Assembly (NCBI RefSeq): GCF_038502225.1
Contig: NC_091303.1
Coordinates: forward strand, 28,134,635 to 28,198,634
DNA: 64,000 nt
Origin: Cherax quadricarinatus
Lineage: Eukaryota; Arthropoda; Malacostraca; Decapoda; Parastacidae
Direction of reading: 5' to 3'
The notes under the pieces were generated by a model that did no database searches, was not told the origin of the DNA, and saw only the letters and a list, made by a program, of their open reading frames with translations. Numbering within the stretch: position 1 is the stretch's first letter; each line of letters opens with the position of its first letter. Made by a program: the position numbers and the translations under genes. Of the stretch, positions 56,640 through 64,000 are shown in pieces.

Positions 56640-56807
56640 GAATTGATATACATGGTGACAGTTCTCTGTATACTAGCCAGATCTGCACTGTCATCACCTT
56701 TAAATGGCCCTGTTGGTGAGCAGCAATATTCTAGGTAAGACAGTAGAAGCTCCTTGAGGCGTATTGCCATTAAATTATCACTTCTAGTTTTAAAGGTTCT
56801 TATTATC

Positions 56808-56878
56808 CACGAGCCTGGCCCATAGCCGGGCACCGATAGTAAAACTCTCGAAACTCTTCAAAGGTATATCTTTACGGT
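56808..56878 (+). mobile_element. Nested type I 3'-terminal scrap
   Basis: CACGAGCCTGGCCCATAGCC, then GGGCACCGATAGTAAAACTC and TCGAAACTCTTCAAAGGTAT: the last 70 bp of type I, inserted in opposite orientation into a minus-strand LINE. It is very close to the tail at 1105-1165, suggesting the same subfamily. Confidence 0.8.
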
Positions 56879-57844
56879 TGTGATAGTAACACTGTTGTGA
56901 TCCTTGAACGAGCCTCCAACTTTATTACAAGGTCTCTTACATGCCCTTACCTATTTGAAAAAAAATCGGAGTCACTGTTTCTCTAGCCAGTCCCAGACAA
57001 GGCTTCCTGGTTGTTGGCTTAATTAATGAGGCTGTTGGTATTAGCAGCATAGTCCAGCATAGGTACCAGCACCACAACCCGGTTGATCAGTTGCTGACTT
57101 GACCTTGTAACGTTCCCTCTTGAAGATAGCCAGGGATCTACTGATAATTTCCCTTATGTATGAAGAGAGCCGATTGAAAAGTGTTGATCGCGTACACCTA
57201 GTAAAGGGCACGCTGCACCATCTGCCAAATCTCTTGCTTTCATAGGGAGTGATTTCGGTGTACAGATTTGGGATAAAATCCAGAATTTTCAAGGTGTAAA
57301 TTATAATGCAGCCTTCTCACTTATATTCCAGCGAGTACACGTAGGAGGGCTTCAAATGTTCCCAGTAATTTAGGTGCTTTACTGAATTTATATTTGCAGT
57401 GAAGGTTCACTGTACATCACTAGGTCTGCAATTTCCCTCGCCTTGAAAGGGGCTATTAGTATATAACAGTATTTAAGTTGTGGTAACTATACTGTTGTAA
57501 TTCTTGAACGTGGCACTATCTGACATTATCCCTCTTAAGTCCTGTGCATAACTTTTTCTCTCTACTGTGTAGGTGGAGTTAGTTTTATACTCCGTTCTAG
57601 TTTTTATTTCCTCCAATTTTTCCACAACCGAGTAACTGAAATTTGTTCTTGTTGAACATCACACTGTTTTCTGTCGACCACTGGAAAACTTAGTTTATAT
57701 CGGCTTGGAGATTTGATACTTTCTCAATGCATGACACTCTCATGCACACACTAGTATCATCTGCAAAGGACGATTCAGTGCTATGGTTTGTCCCTGTATA
57801 TGTCTATGTCTACTTTTCAGTCATTCTCTTAGCATGCATTTTGT

Positions 57845-58125
57845 TTGTTATCTACCCGGAGGTTGTTCTGGGAGTCAACGCCCCCGCGGCCGGGTCCTCA
57901 ACCAGGCCTCCCGGTGGATCAGGACTTGATCAACCAGTCTGTTACTGCTGGCCACAGGAAATCCAACATGTGACAGCCCGGTTGATCGGGCAATGACTTT
58001 AGGTATATGTCCAGTTTACTACAGAAGGCAGCCATGGGGTCTATTGGTAATCCCCGTTATGTATCATGAGAGGCTGTTGAACAGTCTTGGGCTCCGGACA
58101 CGTAGTGTTTTCTCTTAGTGTACCC
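57845..58125 (-). mobile_element. Nested type II LINE 3' end
   Basis: GTTATCTACCCGGAGGTTGT then CAACGCCCCCGCGGCCGGGT, GATCAGGACTTGATCAACCA and CACGTAGTGTTTTCTCTTAG. Same extent as the copy at 43272-43552 but clearly more diverged. It splits the RT between motifs A and C. Confidence 0.88.
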
Positions 58126-58164
58126 ATGACACTCATTATCGAAAGCTTTTGCAAAGTCTGTGTA

Positions 58165-58286
58165 CACGCGGCCAACAGTAACAGCCTGGCCGATCACACA
58201 CTGATCCACCACGAGGCCTGGTCTCAGACCGAGCCGCGTGGGCATTGCCCCCCGAAGCCCTCTCCAGGTAAACTCCAGGTAAACAC
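58165..58286 (+). mobile_element. Nested type II LINE 3' end, opposite orientation
   Basis: GCGGCCAACAGTAACAGCCT, CACTGATCCACCACGAGGCC, CCGCGTGGGCATTGCCCCCC and the terminus CTCCAGGTAAACTCCAGGTA. It splits the minus-strand motif A region a few codons from DFAKAF. ACAC stands on both sides and may be a short target duplication. Confidence 0.85.
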
Positions 58287-58500
58287 TAAATCTTCATTTT
58301 GTTTATCTTGCAGTGGATCCAAGATCATGTCACAATGGTCCAGCCACTGCAAGATGCAATTTGTTGCACAATTGTTGTAGATGCGTCTGTTTAGCAACCT
58401 TGCTTTCTAAAATTCTTTTGAATACGTACTATGATAATGTGGGACATCGGTGTTGTCCATCTAGAGCTTCTGTCGATTGCATCCATTTTTTTTTCATCGC

Positions 58501-58685
58501 AAGGAAAACTGAAATTCGTTTTCGTTGAACATCTCATTTGTGTGGTTCACTTGAAGATGTTTTCAATGAGATAAAGCTCTAAGAGGTCCTTGATGAATTA
58601 CAATATGAAACGGATTTTAGTATTGTCTGCAAAAGATGATACAGTGTTATTATTTTTGTGTAAGGTGAGAACGAGAAAGATAATC
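58501..58685 (-). mobile_element. LINE RT fragment (motif C)
   Basis: Minus translation near 58640-58610 gives SSFADNTKIRFI, a FADD-like box. The following sequence is stop-ridden. Its relation to the neighbouring minus LINE is unclear, since that one has its own motif C near 57760. Confidence 0.55.
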
Positions 58686-58800
58686 GGAACATAAGAAAGG
58701 AGGAACACTGCAGGAGGCCTGCTGGCCCATACTAGGCAGGTCCTTTACAATTCATCCCACTAACAAAACATTTGCCCAACCCAATTTTCATTAGGCACAA
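58686..58800 (-). mobile_element. Type IV LINE 3' tail
   Basis: Plus-strand GGAACATAAGAAAGGAGGAA, CACTGCAGGAGGCCTGCTGG and CCCATACTAGGCAGGTCC are the reverse complement of the tail at 53455-53515 (GACCTGCCT..GGCCAGTAGGCC..CATTCTTATGTTC). The upstream part is not recognisable. Confidence 0.82.
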
Positions 58801-58815
58801 TTCCTGTGCCTAATG
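58789..58815. repeat. 11-bp perfect inverted repeat
   Basis: CATTAGGCACA and TGTGCCTAATG pair perfectly around ATTCC. It lies at the boundary between the type IV tail and the open frame that follows. Confidence 0.85.
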
Positions 58816-61019
58816 AAAGGGAGCTTTATACCGTGGAGGCTTTTGAGAAGTTGCTGCAAAAGTACGGAGATCATGAGAGTAGATGGCAATGTGAATCTAG
58901 CTGCGGTGTGCGCGCTCCTCACAAGACAATGGTGTGTGTAGACAAACAAGTGAGAGAAACCACCACTCCCTCCTCCAACCGCAGGAAAAATGAACTCATG
59001 GAACTTCCAATGTTCCGAACGCTGGCTCCGTGCTACAGCAACGCTGAAGGCACCGACAGCGCCTACAGTGCCGATAACACCTGCAGTACCGTTAACATGT
59101 ATCTAAACCATCATCAGTATCTACTCAGCAGCGACGCAAGAAACAATTATACACAGCACCAGGGCCCCAGTCATAACATCCGAAGGTGTTTTTCCTCTGC
59201 GACCAACAAGAAATCCCCCAAGTTGTCAACAAGACGAAGCCACAGAAGACAACAGCAGCCTGCGGCCATCACCCCAAAACAACCATTGCTGCAAAACAGC
59301 AACCTCCAATCCATGCCCTCCAACAACAAACCTCCAATCCATGCACTCCAACAACAAACCTCCAATCCATGCACTCCAACAACAAACCTCCAATCCATGC
59401 ACTCCAACAACAAACCTCCAATCCATGCCCTCCAACAACCTCCAATCCATGCACTCCAACAACAAACCTCCAATCCATGCACTCCAACAACAAACCTCCA
59501 ATCCATGCACTCCAACAACAAACCTCCAATCCATGCCCTCCAACAACAAACCTCCAATCCATGCACTCCAACAACAAACCTCCAATCCATACACTCCAAC
59601 AACAAACCTCCAATCCATGCCCTCCAACAACAAACCTCCAATCCATGCACTCCAACAACAAACCTCCAATCCATGCACTCCAACAACAAACCTCCAATCC
59701 ATGCCCTCCAACAACAAACCTCCAATCCATGCACTCCAACAACAAACCTCCAATCCATGCCCTCCAACAACCTCCAATCCATGCACTCCAACAACAAACC
59801 TCCAATCCATGCACTCCAACAACAAACCTCCAATCCATGCCCTCCAACAACCTCCAATCCATGCACTCCAACAACAAACCTCCAATCCATGCACTCCAAC
59901 AACAAACCTCCAATCCATGCACTCCAACAACAAACCTCCAATCCATGCCCTCCAACAACAAACCTCCAATCCATGCCCTCCAACAACAAACCTCCAATCC
60001 ATGCCCTCCAACAACAAACCTCCAATCCATGCCCTCCAACAACAAACCTCCAATCCATGCCCTCCAACAACAAACCTCCAATCCATGCCCTCCAACAACA
60101 AACCTCCAATCCATGCCCTCCAACAACAAACCTCCAATCCATGCCCTCCAACAACAAACCTCCAATCCATGCCCTCCAACAACAAACCTCCAATCCATGC
60201 CCTCCAACAACAAACCTCCAATCCATGCCCTCCAACAACAAACCTCCAATCCATGCCCTCCAACAACAAACCTCCAATCCATGCCCTCCAACAACAAACC
60301 TCCAATCCATGCCCTCCAACAACAAACCTCCAATCCATGCCCTCCAACAACAAACCTCCAATCCATGCCCTCCAACAACAAACCTCCAATCCATGCCCTC
60401 CAACAACAAACCTCCAATCCATGCCCTCCAACAACAAACCTCCAATCCATGCCCTCCAACAACAAACCTCCAATCCATGCCCTCCAACAACAAACCTCCA
60501 ATCCATGCCCTCCAACAACAAACCTCCAATCCATGCACTCCAACAACAAACCTCCAATCCATGCCCTCCAACAACCTCCAATCCATGCACTCCAACAACA
60601 AACCTCCAATCCATGCACTCCAACAACAAACCTCCAATCCATGCCCTCCAACAACCTCCAATCCATGCACTCCAACAACAAACCTCCAATCCATGCACTC
60701 CAACAACAAACCTCCAATCCATGCACTCCAACAACAAACCTCCAATCCATGCACTCCAACAACAAACCTCCAATCCATGCACTCCAACAACAAACCTCCA
60801 ATCCATGCCCTCCAACAACAAACCTCCAATCCATGCACTCCAACAACAAACCTCCAATCCATGCACTCCAACAACAAATCTCCTTCACAAGTGCCACTTG
60901 TGATGGAGGAAAACCTGACACGGAGAAAAGTAACAGAAGGAAAATGCGAAGACAAAATCTCACGAGAAAATCTCAAGATCCAGAGATATGATAACTTTAC
61001 AATCATGCTCCAGAGATAG
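58806..61019 (+). CDS. Unrecognised open frame entering the 28-bp array (doubtful gene)
   Basis: The frame is open for about 165 codons of non-repetitive sequence (58806-59300) before the tandem array. It opens at GTG; the first in-frame ATG is at 58929 (MVCVDKQVRETTTPSSNRRK). The N-part includes YTVEAFEKLLQKYGDHESRW and DSAYSADNTCSTVNMYLNHH, with a basic, Gln-rich stretch (RRSHRRQQQ) before the array. The repeat then encodes NLQSMPSNNKPPIHALQQQT in rotated frames because the 28-bp unit is not a multiple of 3. I do not recognise any domain. No promoter, intron or polyA signal was identified. It could be an exon of a gene, part of a mobile element, or chance. Confidence 0.25.
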   Translation: MPNERELYTVEAFEKLLQKYGDHESRWQCESSCGVRAPHKTMVCVDKQVRETTTPSSNRRKNELMELPMFRTLAPCYSNAEGTDSAYSADNTCSTVNMYLNHHQYLLSSDARNNYTQHQGPSHNIRRCFSSATNKKSPKLSTRRSHRRQQQPAAITPKQPLLQNSNLQSMPSNNKPPIHALQQQTSNPCTPTTNLQSMHSNNKPPIHALQQPPIHALQQQTSNPCTPTTNLQSMHSNNKPPIHALQQQTSNPCTPTTNLQSIHSNNKPPIHALQQQTSNPCTPTTNLQSMHSNNKPPIHALQQQTSNPCTPTTNLQSMPSNNLQSMHSNNKPPIHALQQQTSNPCPPTTSNPCTPTTNLQSMHSNNKPPIHALQQQTSNPCPPTTNLQSMPSNNKPPIHALQQQTSNPCPPTTNLQSMPSNNKPPIHALQQQTSNPCPPTTNLQSMPSNNKPPIHALQQQTSNPCPPTTNLQSMPSNNKPPIHALQQQTSNPCPPTTNLQSMPSNNKPPIHALQQQTSNPCPPTTNLQSMPSNNKPPIHALQQQTSNPCPPTTNLQSMPSNNKPPIHALQQQTSNPCTPTTNLQSMPSNNLQSMHSNNKPPIHALQQQTSNPCPPTTSNPCTPTTNLQSMHSNNKPPIHALQQQTSNPCTPTTNLQSMHSNNKPPIHALQQQTSNPCTPTTNLQSMHSNNKSPSQVPLVMEENLTRRKVTEGKCEDKISRENLKIQRYDNFTIMLQR
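59300..60890. repeat. 28-bp minisatellite
   Basis: About 57 copies of AACCTCCAATCCATGCCCTC plus CAACAACA. CCATGCCC/CCATGCAC is the main variant. A 22-bp form (CAACAACCTCC, six bases short) recurs at 59430, 59765, 59845, 60570 and 60650. The segment 59939-60531 consists of about 21 identical CCCTCC units, while both flanks mix variants. The flanking arrangements around the 22-bp forms look alike, suggesting a flank duplication with a homogenised centre. Stop-free frames on both strands are repeat shadows. Confidence 0.97.
60891..61004. other. Short spacer between two arrays
   Basis: Unique sequence (TTGTGATGGAGGAAAACCTG, AAGTAACAGAAGGAAAATGC). Its end, CAAGATCCAGAGATATGATA, resembles one decayed monomer of the next array. 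Confidence 0.6.
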
Positions 61020-62178
61020 ACCGGTGTAACAACCATGCTCCAGAGATAGACCGGTGTAACAACCATGCTCCAGAGATAGACTGGTGTAACAACCATGCTC
61101 CAGAGATAGACCGGTGTAACAACCATGCTCCAGAGATAGACCGGTGTAACAACCATGCTCCAGAGATAGACCGGTGTAACAACCATGCTCCAGAGATAGA
61201 CCGGTGTAACAACCATGCTCCAGAGATAGACCGGTGTAACAACCATGCTCCAGAGATAGACCGGTGTAACAACCATGCTCCAGAGATAGACCAGTGTAAC
61301 AACCATGCTCCAGAGATAGACCGGTGTAACAACCATGCTCCAGAGATAGACCGGTGTAACAACCATGCTCCAGAGATAGACCGGTGTAACAACCATGCTC
61401 CAGAGATAGACCGGTGTAACAACCATGCTCCAGAGATAGACCGGTGTAACAACCATGCTCCAGAGATAGACCGGTGTAACAACCATGCTCCAGAGATAGA
61501 CCGGTGTAACAACCATGCTCCAGAGATAGACCGGTGTAACAACCATGCTCCAGAGATAGACCGGTGTAACAACCATGCTCCAGAGATAGACCGGTGTAAC
61601 AACCATGCTCCAGAGATAGACTGGTGTAACAACCATGCTCCAGAGATAGACCAGTGTAACAACCATGCTCCAGAGATAGACCGGTGTAACAACCATGCTC
61701 CAGAGATAGACCGGTGTAACAACCATGCTCCAGAGATAGACCGGTGTAACAACCATGCTCCAGAGATAGACTGGTGTAACAACCATGCTCCAGAGATAGA
61801 CCGGTGTAACAACCATGCTCCAGAGATAGACCGGTGTAACAACCATGCTCCAGAGATAGACCGGTGTAACAACCATGCTCCAGAGATAGACCGGTGTAAC
61901 AACCATGCTCCAGAGATAGACTGGTGTAACAACCATGCTCCAGAGATAGACCAGTGTAACAACCATGCTCCAGAGATAGACCGGTGTAACAACCATGCTC
62001 CAGAGATAGACCGGTGTAACAACCATGCTCCAGAGATAGACCGGTGTAACAACCATGCTCCAGAGATAGACTGGTGTAACAACCATGCTCCAGAGATAGA
62101 CCGGTGTAACAACCATGCTCCAGAGATAGACCGGTGTAACAACCATGCTCCAGAGATAGACCGGTGTAGCAACCATGC
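61005..62178. repeat. 30-bp minisatellite
   Basis: About 39 copies of CAACCATGCTCCAGAGATAG plus ACCGGTGTAA, with no length variation. Variants CTGGTGTAAC fall at 61081, 61621, 61771, 61921 and 62071 (150-bp spacing in the right half). CCAGTGTAAC falls at 61291, 61651 and 61951 (300-bp spacing). This gives a 5- or 10-monomer higher-order unit on the right. As 30 is a multiple of 3 it gives clean minus frames (MVVTPVYLWS; SISGAWLLHR), which are repeat shadows. Confidence 0.98.
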
Positions 62179-62455
62179 CTCAGATGAATCCCAAGCTATC
62201 ACAGCCTACCCTGACGCACCATAGTCTAATCTAACCAAGAAATTTGTTACTCTTAACCTAACCTAACACAACTAATAACTATACACTAACACACAATCTA
62301 GTATATCCTAACACAACCTAGTATACCCTAATACAACCTAAAATATAGTACACCCTAACACAATAAAATACTAGGATATACAGGTCTGGGTGTAACATTA
62401 ACATTAGCTATTTAGAATATTTAAAGAAAACATTACTCTCTCTTGCGGAAACTGA
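62179..62455. other. AT-rich spacer with irregular CCTAA-containing words
   Basis: TTAACCTAACCTAACACAAC, ATATCCTAACACAACCTAGT and ATACCCTAATACAACCTAAA form a loose, decayed tandem pattern at 62255-62375. CCTAA is the arthropod telomere word, but copies are irregular, so I do not call it telomeric. Confidence 0.5.
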
Positions 62456-62460
62456 CATTG

Positions 62461-62660
62461 CTTTGTCCGGGTGGCAACGCACTCACCCCAATACTGAGTG
62501 ACCGTGGTTCGATCTCCGGCATGGGTGAAAACGAGGGGCATGTGTCCTTACACCTGCCCCTATTCACCTAGCAGTAATTACCTGGGTGTTAGTCGACTGC
62601 TGTGGGTCGCATCCTCAAGATGATAGTAAACCTTAGCTACGGCTGGGAATTGAAATGATC
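62461..62660 (+). mobile_element. tRNA-derived SINE
   Basis: An A-box-like TGGCAACGCACTC (about 62472-62484) and a B box GGTTCGATCTCC (62506-62517) are spaced as in a tRNA gene, followed by a non-tRNA body (CACCTAGCAGTAATTACCTG, GTGTTAGTCGACTGCTGTGG, GTCGCATCCT). I recognise this body as a common decapod SINE (from memory). The tRNA part would not fold as an intact tRNA. RNA polymerase III internal promoters drive such elements (family knowledge). Confidence 0.8.
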
Positions 62661-64000
62661 CGAGGTAGAATAATAGCACTTAGCCTGAAAAACTGATATA
62701 CGTGTAATAAATATCAGTAACCCACGAAGAAGACAGCTAGGGAAGAACCTCTTTTAATGGACACAGTTAATAGCAATACTTAACAACCTTCAGTCATGTA
62801 ATATTCTGGCGTCTCAGTAAAACTAGCCAGCGGCCACAATACTGAGCAGCAAGTCTCCCCCTTGCTGGAAACTAGGAAAGAAGTAGGTAGCACACGTGTC
62901 GCGCAGTTACCAGACGGAGGATAGAGCCTCTTTGCGCTGAATGATCAAATGGTGTTATCACTAAAAAGAGAATGAACGTAGCTTGCTGAAAGCCACAATG
63001 TTAGGGGGAGATATATCAGAGGAAACCACAACCCCCTGCCCCACCCAGACCGCCAACGTGACAGGAAATGCGGCAGTCCAACTCTTGTGTGTTCCTCAGC
63101 TCAGATCATACAATGGAAAGCTCAGGGCTTCAGGAATAAAACTCGTCTGATAAAAAAAATCATCATCTCTGTCGGAATCATATTCTGTGCCTCATCATAG
63201 CTGGCTGAGAACCATGGCCATTGATGAGGAAATTTTTTTGAACATTTGACAACAGCTAGGAAAAAGAACCTATATGAGAGAATCAAACTGTCATACTGTG
63301 CGCCCCGAGAAAAAAATACATATCCATAATTCAATCTACTGCTACAAAACGAATTAAGTATATATATAGACCCTGTCAAAGACAAAGAGTGCCGTGAATC
63401 TAGGTAAGAAGCGCACAGCATCTTGACTCCGTAACAATGGACATCCCACAGATGAAGAGTTGCTGATCACTACAATACTGGTGAGTCTAGCAGCTCATGC
63501 TACACAACAGATTAGGCAACACGTTGCTCTTCACAGACTCCTTGGCTGGTCCCCAGTCACTCGAACACAACCACAGCACAACATAAGACTAATCACCTCG
63601 ATCTTAACCAAATTACAAGTTCTAAATATACGGCGAAACAAAAGCACTCTAAAATAAATGTTAGGGAATGATGCAGGAACAGATGCAAAATTAGCCACCA
63701 GGGAGGAGAAAGAACTTTTCCACACACCAATTAACCTACAACAGACTAGACACATGACTCAACATTGTACGACAAATACATAAGACCCTTAACCACGCAC
63801 CATCATCAGAATACTGGAATAAGATGATGTCGCAGCTACAACACACGCTTGCATGCAGATATTTATTAGCTTCACCTTTGATACTTCACCAGAAAACGAA
63901 AATGAACGAAAATGTTGAAGAACAATGTCAGCAATGCAGAGCAACAATATAAATATTGTCACCACCACCACCACCTGAGAGAGTGTCAGAGACGCGTCAC
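62661..64000. other. Unassigned sequence to window end
   Basis: No tandem array, LINE motif or gene recognised. The longest frame is 99 aa on minus (63122-63421), without known motifs. A plus frame at 63460-63657 contains ILTKLQVLNIRRNKSTL, faintly like the first strand of LINE endonucleases; too little to call. Confidence 0.5.

Larger units (their letters stand above)
56640..58500 (-). pseudogene. Type I-like LINE, RT to C-terminus, broken by three nested LINE tails
   Basis: Minus reading from 58500 to 56640: VFKRILESKVAKQ, LDHCDMILDPLQDKQNED, VYTDFAKAFDNE (motif A), then after an insertion SFADDTSVCMR near 57760 (motif C), VFQWSTENSVMFNKNKFQLL, further C-terminal parts with many stops, KILDFIPNLYTEITPYESKR (57240-57290), LFNRLSSYIREIISRSLAIF and KRERYKVKSATDQPGCGAGT. 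A second C-terminal RT piece, FKTRSDNLMAIRLKELLLSY then LEYCCSPTGPFKGDDSADL, lies at 56640-56800, so at least two minus copies are joined. Insertions: 56808-56878, 57845-58125 and 58165-58286. Confidence 0.78.

Noticed and set aside
59171..62202. 1,001-aa and 399-aa minus frames joining or covering the 28-bp and 30-bp arrays
   Set aside because: Repeat shadows. The 1,001-aa frame crosses two unrelated arrays and a spacer by chance.
62255..62375. CCTAA-rich stretch as an interstitial telomere
   Set aside because: Only two adjacent CCTAA copies; the rest are irregular CCTAACACAACCTAG words. This is not a (TTAGG)n block.
62461..62535. Functional tRNA gene
   Set aside because: A and B boxes are present but the flanks do not form an acceptor stem, and the sequence continues into a SINE body.

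Overview
The window looks like non-genic DNA from an arthropod, most probably a decapod crustacean (crayfish-like). I base this on several dispersed repeats I recognise from memory as common in decapod genomes: the LINE 3' tail around CAACGCCCCCGCGGCCCGGT, a tRNA-derived SINE near 62.5 kb, and a roughly 400-bp element carrying CGAAACGTTTCG. Long GT, AC and GA microsatellites fit the same picture. This assignment is inference; no search was run. I see no convincing host protein-coding gene, no tRNA or rRNA gene and no CRISPR array. Nearly all long open frames are by-products of tandem repeats that lack stop codons.

Layout. 1-3.0 kb: a 36-bp and a 46-bp minisatellite among decayed LINE pieces. 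3.2-8.3 kb: a LINE cluster in which at least four insertions meet head-to-head, tail-to-tail or nested, with GT microsatellites at the junctions. 8.7-9.2 kb: two dispersed repeats. 9.5-30.6 kb: about 21 kb of almost uninterrupted tandem arrays (44/18/22-bp, 35-bp, 34-bp, 18-bp, 62-bp), including a 10.2-kb array of an 18-bp unit whose plus strand has almost no cytosine. 30.6-32.8 kb: a LINE scrap, two strong hairpins (one enclosing a degenerate hammerhead-like core), a LINE tail and a palindromic 12-bp repeat. 32.8-37.9 kb: a second 34-bp satellite, split by a LINE 3' end. 37.9-40.3 kb: decayed LINEs. 40.3-43.8 kb: a GT-rich 19-bp minisatellite, also split by a LINE 3' end. 44-48.5 kb: LINE tails, a 30-bp-arm hairpin and a LINE between two AC microsatellites. 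48.6-51.2 kb: a 24-bp array. 51.6-58.8 kb: a mosaic of LINEs and short foldback elements. 58.8-62.2 kb: an unrecognised open frame running into a 28-bp array, then a 30-bp array. 62.5 kb: a tRNA-derived SINE, then unassigned sequence.

I use four informal names for the LINE families, by 3' tail. Type I: APE endonuclease plus RT, tail ending in AAACTCTCGAAAC..TCAAAGGTATA. Type II: tail ending CTCCAGGTAAAC. Type III: tail ending TAGGTGAGTAC followed by AC repeats. Type IV: tail ending TTCTTATGTTC. Tandem arrays make up roughly 37 kb of the 64 kb (rough estimate). The most interesting candidate system is a set of short, related insertions at 52.1, 53.1, 54.1-55.2 and 55.7 kb. They share terminal sequence or a CGTTTC..AATAAAGAT core, are often foldback, are flanked by 12-16-bp direct repeats, and the largest carries hammerhead-like motifs. 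They resemble animal retrozymes or Penelope-type non-autonomous elements.
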